Origin: Bog-532 sp963732345
GTDB taxonomy: Bacteria > Actinomycetota > Actinomycetes > Streptosporangiales > Streptosporangiaceae
Direction: 5' to 3'
Length of the DNA stretch: 64,000 nucleotides
NCBI GenBank assembly: GCA_963732345.1
Contig: CAVSZI010000006.1
Span: 100,990-164,989, forward strand
Position 1 is the stretch's first letter. Each line of letters opens with the position of its first letter. Positions 53,671-61,476 of this stretch are shown here, piece after piece. A model generated the notes under the pieces. That model searched no databases. It was not told the origin of the DNA and saw only the letters and a program-made list of their open reading frames with translations. The position numbers were made by a program, and so were the translations under genes.

Positions 53671-56010
53671 ATGTCGGACGCCTCGATCGGGCAGGCTGAC
53701 CTGGCATTTCCCCTTCGCGGCGCCTGCGACGGCGGTCCAGGTACTCTGCCCAGGCCGTTGACGAGCTTCGTCGGCAGGCAGCGAGAGCTGGCGGAGGCCG
53801 GGCGGCTGCTAGAAAGCAGCCGCCTGCTCACGCTGACCGGGCCGGGCGGCAGCGGCAAAACGCGTCTTTGCATCGAGCTTGCCGCGGCGGTGGCGGCCGG
53901 TTATCCCGATGGAGTGTATTTCGTTCCGCTGGCGTCGATCACGGACCCGGGGCTAGTGCTCTCGTCCATCGCCCAGGGCATTGGGTTGCAGGATTCCAGG
54001 GGCCGGCCGCTGATGGAGCATCTTGCCAGCCACCTGCGCGAGAAGAAGTTCCTGATTGTCCTGGACAACTTCGAGCACCTGCTGGCGGCGGCTCCGGTCG
54101 TGGCGGAATTGCTGGGCGGCGCCCGTGATCTGCGCATCATCGTGAGCAGCCGCTCGCCTCTTCGCGTCTCGGGCGAGCAGGAATGCCCGGTCCCTCCGCT
54201 GGCGCTCCCGGACCTGCAAGCCCCTGTTTCACTCGCCTCCATCGGCGCCTGTGAGTCGGTGCGGCTGTTCGCCGAGCGGGCGGCCGCCGCAGTGCCGGGT
54301 TTCGCTGTCGGCGAGGAAAACGCGGCGTCGGTCACCCAGATCGCTCGCAGGCTCGACGGCTTGCCGCTGGCCATCGAACTGGCCGCCGCCCGGGTCAGGC
54401 TGCTGCCGCCGGAGGCGATCCTTCCGCGGCTGGAGCAGTCGCTGAGCTTGCTGGTGGGCGGGAGCCGCGACCTGCCGGACCGCCAGCAGACCCTGCGCAG
54501 CACGATCGCCTGGAGTTACGACCTGCTGAGTGCGGGAGCCCGGAGACTGCTCGCGGCCTGCTCGGTGTTCCGGGGCGGCGCGAGCCTGGAGATCATCGAG
54601 TCCGTCTGCGCGGCCGCAGCCGATATCGGCATGCCGGTGCTGGACGCCCTGCAGGAGCTGGTGGAGCACAGCTTGCTGCGTCAGGTGCAGGCCACGGGGG
54701 CGCCGCGTTACGCGATGCTGGAGACCATCCGCGAATTCGCGGCCGAGCGCCTGGCCGAGATGCCGGAGGCGGCTGGCATCCGGGGAGCCCACGCCGCGGC
54801 GTTCCTGGCGCTGGGCCGGGAAGCCCGGCGTCCGCTGACCGGACCGGAATTGCTCGGGCGGCTCGACCTGGAGCACGACAACATCCGCGCGGCGATCGAC
54901 TGGTACCGCCAGGAGGATCCGGCCGCCGCCCTGCGCCTGGCCGCTGCGATGTCGGGGTTCTGGTCCGTTCGTGGCCATTTCACGGAAGGGAGGGAGCGGC
55001 TGCGCGAGCTGCTCGGCGTCGTCGCCGGGGAGAACCGCGCGCGGGCCGGCGCCTTGAACGCTGCAGGCTGGCTCGCCATCGATCAAGGCGATCACCGAGA
55101 TGCCGTCCGCAGGCTGACGGAGAGCATCGAGCTCAGCCGCAGGCTGAATGACAGCGTCGGCGAGGGGATGGCCGTTCTCGGCCTCGGCCGCAGCAACATC
55201 GCGTGCTCCCGGGTCTCAGAGGCGGCCGCTTACGTGGAGCGGGCAGGTGCGTTGCTGAGCGCGGTCGAAGATCCGCCGGGCGTCGCGCTCACCCTGCTGT
55301 ATTCGGGGCTGGTCGCGCTGTTCACCGATCAGCTCGAGGCCGCCTGCGAGCTGTTCGGACGATGCGCGGCCATGTGCAGGGAGCTGGGCTTCCAGCCACT
55401 GGGCGCGCGTGCCTTGCAGCTGCTCGGCATCGCGCGGCTGGACCTGGGCGACCTGAAGGCGGCACGAGCGGCGCTTGAGGAGGCACTGCCGGTCGCCGTC
55501 GAGATCGGCGACCGCTGGGCCATCCCGATCGGGCTGTCAGGCTTCGCCGGGCTCGCGGCCAGGACCGGCAGGCCCCGGCTGGCTCTCCGGCTGGCCGGCG
55601 CCGCTGAGGCCTGCCGGGAAGCCAACGAGTTCGCCACGCCAGAGCCACACCTGACGGATCTGGACCGCTGGCTGACACCGTCCCGCAAGGCGGTCGGAGG
55701 GGCTGCCGCGAGGATTCTTGCCCAAGGGCGCCAGATGACGCTGCAGGAGGCGGTGGCCTGCGCCCTGGCGAATGAGCCTGAGGATGCCCGGCGGCCCGGC
55801 CCGCGGCGGACGCTGACCAACCGCGAGACCGAAGTGGCCGTGCTGGCAGCCCGCGGCCTGACCAACCGCGACATCGCCGCCCGGCTGTGCCTGTCGGTCC
55901 GCACGGTTGAGGTTCACGTCGACCACATACTGACCAAGCTGGGCTTCCGCACCCGCACGCAGCTGGCGGCCTGGGCCTACGAGGAGGGCCTGCGGCCGGA
56001 AGATACGTAG
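53671..56010 (+). CDS. LuxR-family ATPase/TPR transcriptional regulator
   Basis: 779 aa from ATG 53671. An NB-ARC/AAA-like ATPase starts near residue 28 (LTSFVGRQRELAEAGRLLES) with Walker A LTGPGGSGKTRL and Walker B KFLIVLDNFEH. A winged-helix-like sensor and TPR-type helical repeats follow (about 260-690). The last 65 residues are a LuxR HTH (LTNRETEVAVLAARGLTNRD and VRTVEVHVDHILTKLGFRTR). It probably activates a nearby pathway in response to an unknown ligand. The gene is intact, unlike its neighbours. Confidence 0.9.
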   Translation: MSDASIGQADLAFPLRGACDGGPGTLPRPLTSFVGRQRELAEAGRLLESSRLLTLTGPGGSGKTRLCIELAAAVAAGYPDGVYFVPLASITDPGLVLSSIAQGIGLQDSRGRPLMEHLASHLREKKFLIVLDNFEHLLAAAPVVAELLGGARDLRIIVSSRSPLRVSGEQECPVPPLALPDLQAPVSLASIGACESVRLFAERAAAAVPGFAVGEENAASVTQIARRLDGLPLAIELAAARVRLLPPEAILPRLEQSLSLLVGGSRDLPDRQQTLRSTIAWSYDLLSAGARRLLAACSVFRGGASLEIIESVCAAAADIGMPVLDALQELVEHSLLRQVQATGAPRYAMLETIREFAAERLAEMPEAAGIRGAHAAAFLALGREARRPLTGPELLGRLDLEHDNIRAAIDWYRQEDPAAALRLAAAMSGFWSVRGHFTEGRERLRELLGVVAGENRARAGALNAAGWLAIDQGDHRDAVRRLTESIELSRRLNDSVGEGMAVLGLGRSNIACSRVSEAAAYVERAGALLSAVEDPPGVALTLLYSGLVALFTDQLEAACELFGRCAAMCRELGFQPLGARALQLLGIARLDLGDLKAARAALEEALPVAVEIGDRWAIPIGLSGFAGLAARTGRPRLALRLAGAAEACREANEFATPEPHLTDLDRWLTPSRKAVGGAAARILAQGRQMTLQEAVACALANEPEDARRPGPRRTLTNRETEVAVLAARGLTNRDIAARLCLSVRTVEVHVDHILTKLGFRTRTQLAAWAYEEGLRPEDT

Positions 56011-56246
56011 GCTCTAGGTAATTCTTCAGATGGCTCGGAGCAGCCGCGGGCCCAAGATTGGCTGCATGAAAGAGACCCAGCCGACTCGGCGAGGATGCCG
56101 ATGGCCAGATCGACCTCGCCGGCGCTCGTGGTCGCTGTCGGCGGGCCGTGCACCGTGGACTCAGCGCAAGCCCGCAACGGATACCCCAGCCGGGTCCGGG
56201 TCCCCTTGCAGCTCACGTAGTTCTCTTCAATGTGAAAGGCACCCAA

Positions 56247-57167
56247 ATGACAACGGCCGCAGGGCAGAACTCCGAGGACACTTTCTACGACATCGGTCAT
56301 GTTCTCGCAGACATACTCAAGATGCCACCACCCAAGCGACCCACCTTCGGCCCGCCACAGCTGGCCGACGCGCCTGCCGACCTCAGCTCGGCCACCATCG
56401 GGCTGCTCGTCACTAGCGGCGCCTACTACCCCGACCAGCCGCGAATGCGGGAGACCGGCGACCTGTCCTTCCGCCTGCTGCCCAGGGCCCGCACTTTGGA
56501 CGAGATTCTGTTCGCCCATATGACGCCTATCCGAGCGTTCGCGCTCGCAGACCCGAACGTCGCCTATCCGCGTGACCGGCTTCTCGAACTAGAGGCCGAG
56601 CACATCATCGGACGGCTCGCGGACAACGCCGTCTCGATGGTGGGCTCTATCACCGACTACGAGCGCCTCGCAACCGAAACTGCTCCCCAGATCGTCAGCG
56701 AGCTTACCGCAATGAACGTCGGCCTCCTCCTTGTCCTGCCTTTCTGCCCGCAATGTCATATGGCCGCAGGCGTGCTGGCACGAGCAATCGAAAAACGGGG
56801 AATTCCCACCACGAGTATCACAACCCTGCGCAAATCAGCGCTTAACGTAAAGCCACCCCGAGCATCGTTCCTGAACTTTCCGCTGGGTTGCGCTGCGGGA
56901 AGGCCGAACGAGCCCGCCCAGCAGCGCGCAATCTTGACCGCCGCCCTCCGCTCGGCAACGGACCGCGATCCTGCCCGATGGGACCTTACACAACTCCCGT
57001 TCAGCTGGAGTGCAGAAGGAAACCATGACTGGCACGGTCTGGTTGATGACCTATATCGCATCGACAACCAGATCCGGGGCACAGTGGCATCTCGGCTGAA
57101 GGCTCACGCGGCCGGCCCTTCCATCATCGGACAAGAGGCTGAATTCAGCATCCGCTGCGCCTGCTGA
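56247..57167 (+). CDS. GrdB-like (glycine/sarcosine/betaine reductase B family) protein with Cys in place of selenocysteine
   Basis: 306 aa from ATG 56247. The family pattern includes RMRETGDLSFRLLPRARTLD, LPFCPQCHMAAGVLARAIEK, RGIPTTSITTL and RASFLNFPLGCAAGRPNEPA. In anaerobic reductases the motif residue before the conserved turn is selenocysteine; here CPQC has two cysteines. In aerobic actinomycetes the role of these proteins is unknown and may be thiol-based reduction. It follows the LuxR gene by 236 bases in the same direction. Confidence 0.7.
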   Translation: MTTAAGQNSEDTFYDIGHVLADILKMPPPKRPTFGPPQLADAPADLSSATIGLLVTSGAYYPDQPRMRETGDLSFRLLPRARTLDEILFAHMTPIRAFALADPNVAYPRDRLLELEAEHIIGRLADNAVSMVGSITDYERLATETAPQIVSELTAMNVGLLLVLPFCPQCHMAAGVLARAIEKRGIPTTSITTLRKSALNVKPPRASFLNFPLGCAAGRPNEPAQQRAILTAALRSATDRDPARWDLTQLPFSWSAEGNHDWHGLVDDLYRIDNQIRGTVASRLKAHAAGPSIIGQEAEFSIRCAC

Positions 57168-57196
57168 GCAGGCCGCAGGGAGCCGCAGGGACAGGA

Positions 57197-57365
57197 GTGC
57201 CCGTGACGTTCTACTCGACCCTGGCCGCCGGCCAGATCGGGTACATCGCCGGCGACTGCGATGCCAGGATCGCCGTGCTCGACGGCGCCCAGGAACTGGC
57301 CCGCTGGCAGCCCGTGCCGGCCAGCACCGTACGCGCCGCGGCCGCCTGCCCCGCCGACGATCAGA
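57197..57365 (+). pseudogene. Acyl-CoA synthetase (AMP-ligase) fragment
   Basis: About 50 codons read VTFYSTLAAGQIGYIAGDCD and ARIAVLDGAQELARWQPV, the segment of long-chain acyl-CoA synthetases after the first substrate loop. The rest is absent, and the frame runs into a 17-base C tract. Confidence 0.65.
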
Positions 57366-57367
57366 AT

Positions 57368-57384
57368 CCCCCCCCCCCCCCCCC
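57368..57384 (+). repeat. 17-base homopolymeric C tract
   Basis: An uninterrupted run of 17 C. No gene crosses it convincingly. It is the longest homopolymer in the window and is slippage-prone. Confidence 0.95.
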
Positions 57385-57600
57385 GTCCGTTACCTCGCCA
57401 TGTATCAGGTCGCCTGGGCGGGCCTCCGAATGCATGAGCCGCGCGCATAAGAGAAGGACGCGTGAGCGGCGATACGGCCACAGGCCAGGCCAGCCCAGGC
57501 TGGGCCGGGTCGCCGGACCACAGGGAAAGGCGCCCTGTCCATAAGTGCCCGCCGACAGGCTCAGAACCGCAGCACACGCCCGGCACCGAAGGAGTGCACA

Positions 57601-58227
57601 TTGCTAGCTCAAGCCGAACCTGGCGCTGACGCCGCCGACGGCGTTGTCGGCACCCTAAGCGTTCCCGATGGCCCGGCCCTTACCGTGCGGACCGTGACGG
57701 AGGCCGACGTCGAGGGGCTGGACGCGCTGTTCCAGAGGCTGTCCGAGGAGGACCGGCACCACCGCTTTTTCAGTCTGAGTCATCCGTCTCGTAAGTTCGT
57801 TGAGCAGATGACCCAGGCTGAAGATGAGGGCGGATATCGCCTGGTCGCGGTCGTTTCCGGCCCCGAGAACGCACTGGTTGCCGAGGCGGGGTACGCCATC
57901 CTGCCGGACGGCGACGGTGAGTTCGCCCTTACCGTTGCCCCTGGCTGGCGAAGATGGCGGCTGGGACGCTACCTGCTCGGTGCCGTTGCCGCCGCCGCGG
58001 CGGCACGTGGTGTGCCTAACCTGCAAGCCGACATCATGCTCGGCAACGCCCGGATGCTCGCCGTGCTTCGCCACCGCGGCTACATAACTCTCCACCGTGA
58101 TGAGTTCTCGGACATGCGGATCGCAATCGGTGCCGCTCAGCCTGCTCGCCGGCGGCAACCAGGTAATCCTGACCGCCTTGGGCCAGTTGTCCCGGGCACC
58201 CTGGCGTCCTGCGCGCCGGCGGCGTGA
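57601..58227 (+). CDS. GNAT-family acetyltransferase
   Basis: 208 aa from TTG 57601 (AAGGAG six bases upstream). The fold begins LTVRTVTEADVEGLDALFQR with RHHRFFSLSHPS. The acetyl-CoA loop lies in APGWRRWRLGRYLLGAVAAA, with QADIMLGNARMLAVLRHRGY after it. This resembles the GNAT domain attached to acyl-CoA ligases and protein acetyltransferases. The substrate is unknown. The last 40 residues are basic and may be read-through. Confidence 0.75.
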   Translation: MLAQAEPGADAADGVVGTLSVPDGPALTVRTVTEADVEGLDALFQRLSEEDRHHRFFSLSHPSRKFVEQMTQAEDEGGYRLVAVVSGPENALVAEAGYAILPDGDGEFALTVAPGWRRWRLGRYLLGAVAAAAAARGVPNLQADIMLGNARMLAVLRHRGYITLHRDEFSDMRIAIGAAQPARRRQPGNPDRLGPVVPGTLASCAPAA

Positions 58228-58322
58228 CGACAGAACGCTGAACCGCCAGCTCACCGGCCTCGCGCGGCACCGGCGGACCTGCCGGACTCCCGGACTCACC
58301 GACTTGGACTGAGGAAGAACCC

Positions 58323-59414
58323 ATGCCAACTGTGATGGCACCCCCGGCCCGCAAGGGGGACGCGACACCGGGCATCAGCGCCGGGCCCGCGCTGACCCAG
58401 GGGAAGCGTGCGCATGCCAGCTTCCTCCAATCCGGGCTGCTAGCGCAGCCCGGATTGGAAGCGCTTCGCCACATCCACACGGGACGGTCTCCGCAGCCGC
58501 CGATACACTACTTCAGCGGACGCAGGCTGGTGGCCGTGAAGCACGGTGAGGCATCGATCACGATGCCCGCCAGCGGCTGGTTCTGCGGGCCCAAGGGGCG
58601 GCTGCACCCGGGGATCTTCGCTTTCCTGCTCGACATGACCCATTTGTACGCGGTCGTGTCGACGCTGCCGGCCTGCGCGGGGTGCACGACGGCCGAGCTT
58701 TCCGTAACGGTGCTCGGCGAACCACCTCCCAGCGGCGCGGAGATCACCGCGACCAGCCGCGTCATCTACTCCGACGAGCGCCACGCTCTCGCCCAAGGGC
58801 TTGTGGTCGGCCCGGGAGGGCAACGGGTTGCCCACAGCACGTCCCGGTACTTTCTTTTTGCCCCCGGTCCTGTCGGCCCCTCGCGTTCCAGTCGCGAACC
58901 GCTGCCCGAAGCGCGGCTACCGGGAGCCGGGGCCATCTTGGCAGAGCCCGTGCCGCAGATCGCCCCGGTCGGCCCCGCGCTGATCCAGCGGCTGAGCGGA
59001 CTGGAAATCCTCACGGCACAGCTCAAAGGGGACATACCAGCGGCCCCGATCGACCGGCTGACGGGTATCCGGCTGGCGGAGGCTGACGACGGGCGGGTCG
59101 TCTTCTCGCTGCCCGTGCAGCCGAACCTGGTGCAGGAGCTGGGGACCGTCTTCGGTGGCGTGATTGCCCTGCTGGCCAAGAGCGCCAGCGAGGCGGCGGT
59201 ACAGTCGATTGCCCCGGCCGGCACTCAGTTTACCGCCGTTGACCTGAAAGTGAACTTCTTGCGCCCGGCCCGCGCCGAGGGTGAGGAACTGATCGCCACC
59301 GGATCGGTCACTCACCGGGGCAGCAGGCTGAGTATCGCCGACGCTGTCATCACCTACCGAGGCCGCCGGATCGCGATCGCCACGGGCACCACGGCGCTCA
59401 CACCGGCCCAATGA
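58323..59414 (+). CDS. Tandem hotdog-fold thioesterase (PaaI-like)
   Basis: 363 aa from ATG 58323 (GAGGAAGAACCC upstream). Two hotdog domains are joined: the first (about 50-180) has MPASGWFCGPKGRLHPGIFA and FLLDMTHLYAVVSTLPA, the second (about 225-360) has VFSLPVQPNLVQELGTVFGG and VDLKVNFLRPARAEGEELIA. Such double hotdogs hydrolyse acyl-CoA thioesters. Its setting beside an acyl-CoA ligase fragment fits fatty-acyl metabolism. Confidence 0.8.
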   Translation: MPTVMAPPARKGDATPGISAGPALTQGKRAHASFLQSGLLAQPGLEALRHIHTGRSPQPPIHYFSGRRLVAVKHGEASITMPASGWFCGPKGRLHPGIFAFLLDMTHLYAVVSTLPACAGCTTAELSVTVLGEPPPSGAEITATSRVIYSDERHALAQGLVVGPGGQRVAHSTSRYFLFAPGPVGPSRSSREPLPEARLPGAGAILAEPVPQIAPVGPALIQRLSGLEILTAQLKGDIPAAPIDRLTGIRLAEADDGRVVFSLPVQPNLVQELGTVFGGVIALLAKSASEAAVQSIAPAGTQFTAVDLKVNFLRPARAEGEELIATGSVTHRGSRLSIADAVITYRGRRIAIATGTTALTPAQ

Positions 59415-59500
59415 CCGCTGCAAGAGCCCCGGGCCGTCCTCCCGCTGCGATCGTGGACGCGAAGCGGGCGCGACCCGGCTCGAACGCTGCGTCGTGGCGG

Positions 59501-59790
59501 CCTGGGCGAGGTCATCGCCCTGGACCTCGACGACATCCGCCTGTCCGCCCGGAAGGAATCGTCATCGTGCGCGCCGGCAAGGGCGGCACATACCGGGAGG
59601 TCCCCGTCCACCCGCAACTGCGACCCGACCTCGCCCTATGGATCAATGACGAACGGCCAGCCTGGAAGGGCTCCGCCCGCACCAGCGCACTGCTGCTCAA
59701 CCACCGCGGCGCACGGCTCGGCGCCCGGGGCGCCGACGGCATCCTGGGCGCCATCGCCGACGAGGCGCACCTGACAGACGAGTTCACCAC
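59501..59790 (+). pseudogene. Tyrosine recombinase fragment (inverted copy of 52915-53204)
   Basis: Reads LGEVIALDLDDIRLSARK, a one-base frameshift, then GIVIVRAGKGGTYREVPVHP and LGARGADGILGAIADEAHLT to DEFTT, where it is cut by a group II intron end. It is the same segment with the same lesion as at 53 kb. Confidence 0.85.
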
Positions 59791-59990
59791 GTTGAGTCGG
59801 CCCGGGGCGCGGTTCCGGTGTTGCCACCGGCCCGTTTCTAAGCCCCCGGCTCTCGCAGAACCGGACTTGAACCTCTCGGCTCATCCGGCTCCCATTGCCC
59901 AGCCATCAGGATGTGCGCCGAGACGCCAGTGCGCGAACAGCCGGGGAGACCTTCGTGCGGCTCCGGCCGCCTGTTGCGCCAGGTGACAGG
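59791..59990 (-). ncRNA. 3' remnant of a group II intron
   Basis: On the minus strand the 34-base segment 59858-59891 folds as intron domain V: GAGCCGGATGAGCC, GAGA loop, GGTTCAAGTCCGGTTC. The bases after it fit domain VI, and the sequence ends in CTCAAC at the integrase junction, a proper AY 3' end. The bases before domain V resemble the tail of a maturase gene (a frame reading RPEPHEGLPGCSRTGVSAHI). The rest of the intron is gone, so it cannot splice. Confidence 0.7.
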
Positions 59991-60059
59991 ATGTGGCAGC
60001 CAGATCGGTTGCGCTGAGTGACCGCATGATGCGTGTGGCGTATGCGGGGAGGGGGCCGG

Positions 60060-61151
60060 ATGTTGGCTGGCCGGGGGGCGCTCGCGCTGGTCAGCGCGGA
60101 CGGCGCGGTGCCGGTTTCGCTGGGCGCGGCGTTGCTGGAGGAGATGCTGGCCGGGTGGCGGAATCAGCAGCAGGCGCGCCGGCTGACGGTCAAGCTGATC
60201 AGCGAGCGGGAACGGGTGGTGCGGCAGTTCGGCGAGTTCACGGGCTGCTGGCCGTGGCAGTGGTCGGCGGAGCAGGCCGATACATGGGTCGCGTCCGGGG
60301 GGTGGGCGCACTCGACGGTCCGGTCCTACCAGGGGGCGCTGGCGCTGTTCCTGGACTACGTGTGCGATCCGCGGTATGGCTGGGTCAGCGAGTGCGAGCA
60401 GCGCGCCGGGGCGGTCCCGGTCCAGGTGCTCGGCGAGCGGAACACCGCGGTGCACGTGTCCGAGCACGAGGGCAGGGCCGGGCGCCGCCCGCTGACCCGT
60501 GACGAGCTGCAGGCGTTCTTCGACGCTTCCGACGATCACGTGGAGCGGGCTGCGGGGTCGCGGCGCAAGGGGTGGCTGGCGTCGTTCCGGGACGCGGCGC
60601 TGTTCAAGGTGATCTACGGGTGGGGGCTGCGCCGCCGGGAGGCGGCGATGCTGGACGTGGCGGACTTCGCGCCGAACCCGGCGGCCCTGGAACTGGGGAG
60701 GCTGGGCGTGTGCCATGTCCGGTTCGGGAAGGCGATGCGGGGCAGCCCGCCGCGGCGGCGCGCGGTCGCAACGGTGATGCCGTGGGCGGCCGAGGCGCTG
60801 GCGCAGTACATCGACGATGTGCGGCCCCGGCACGGGAGCCGGTCTCATCCGGCGTTGTGGCTGACCGAGCGCGGGGAGCGGATCTCGCCCCGGTCGGTCG
60901 ATGAGCGGTTCGCGGCGTGGCGGTCGGCCGCCGGGCTGCCGGGCGAGCTGTCGGTCCACTGTCTGCGCCATTCGTATGTCTCGCACCTGATCGAGGACGG
61001 CGCGGACCCGCTGTTCGTGCAGCAGCAGGCCGGTCACTCCTGGGCATCGACGACGGCGGCGTATACGACGGTCGGGCAGGATGCGCGGAACCGGATGCTG
61101 CGCTCGGCGCTGGCCCGCGCGTTCGAGGCAGACGGAAGGGACGGACGGTGA
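60060..61151 (+). CDS. Tyrosine recombinase of a three-gene operon
   Basis: 363 aa from ATG 60060 (GGAGGGGG five bases upstream). The core-binding domain covers about 25-110 (VRQFGEFTGCWPWQWSAEQA). The catalytic domain has Arg in VIYGWGLRRREAAML, HxxR in VHCLRHSYVSHL, His in QAGHSWASTTA and Tyr in AAYTTVG, so it appears active. Its stop overlaps the next start (GTGA). With the two following genes it forms a tightly coupled unit that is the best candidate for a novel mobile element in the window. Confidence 0.85.
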   Translation: MLAGRGALALVSADGAVPVSLGAALLEEMLAGWRNQQQARRLTVKLISERERVVRQFGEFTGCWPWQWSAEQADTWVASGGWAHSTVRSYQGALALFLDYVCDPRYGWVSECEQRAGAVPVQVLGERNTAVHVSEHEGRAGRRPLTRDELQAFFDASDDHVERAAGSRRKGWLASFRDAALFKVIYGWGLRRREAAMLDVADFAPNPAALELGRLGVCHVRFGKAMRGSPPRRRAVATVMPWAAEALAQYIDDVRPRHGSRSHPALWLTERGERISPRSVDERFAAWRSAAGLPGELSVHCLRHSYVSHLIEDGADPLFVQQQAGHSWASTTAAYTTVGQDARNRMLRSALARAFEADGRDGR

Positions 61152-61474
61152 CGGCGCGCAAGGCCGGCTACCGGTGGCACCTGCGGCGGCTGATGGCCGA
61201 CAACGACATGTATGCCACGACGCAGCTGCGGCCGCTGCTAGCCGAGCGCGGCGTCACGCTGTCCCGTGAGCAGGTCTACCGGCTGGTGACCGGCACCCCG
61301 GAGCGGCTCAGCCTGGCCACCCTCGCCGCGCTGTGCGACATCCTCGGCTGCGGTCCGGGGGATCTCGTCGAACCGGTCACCGTCACCGTCGCGCCCGCCA
61401 GGCCAGCTACGGTGCCGCCCCCCTCACCGGCCGCGCCGCGCCCGGTCCGGGCCCGGGTCACGGGCCGTCAGTAG
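61148..61474 (+). CDS. Small XRE-type HTH protein of the recombinase trio
   Basis: 108 aa from GTG 61148, overlapping the recombinase stop by four bases. Residues 8-75 form a Cro/CI-type helix-turn-helix (WHLRRLMADNDMYATTQLRP, VTLSREQVYRLVTGTPERLS). The remaining 30 residues are Pro/Val/Arg-rich and unstructured. It may be a regulator or a DNA-bending partner of the recombinase. Confidence 0.8.
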   Translation: MTARKAGYRWHLRRLMADNDMYATTQLRPLLAERGVTLSREQVYRLVTGTPERLSLATLAALCDILGCGPGDLVEPVTVTVAPARPATVPPPSPAAPRPVRARVTGRQ

Positions 61475-61476
61475 CC

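Noticed and set aside
59838..61037. Long minus-strand frame opposite the trio recombinase
   Set aside because: Arg/Pro-rich shadow of the recombinase gene; only its last 40 codons (over the intron remnant) resemble a real maturase tail.
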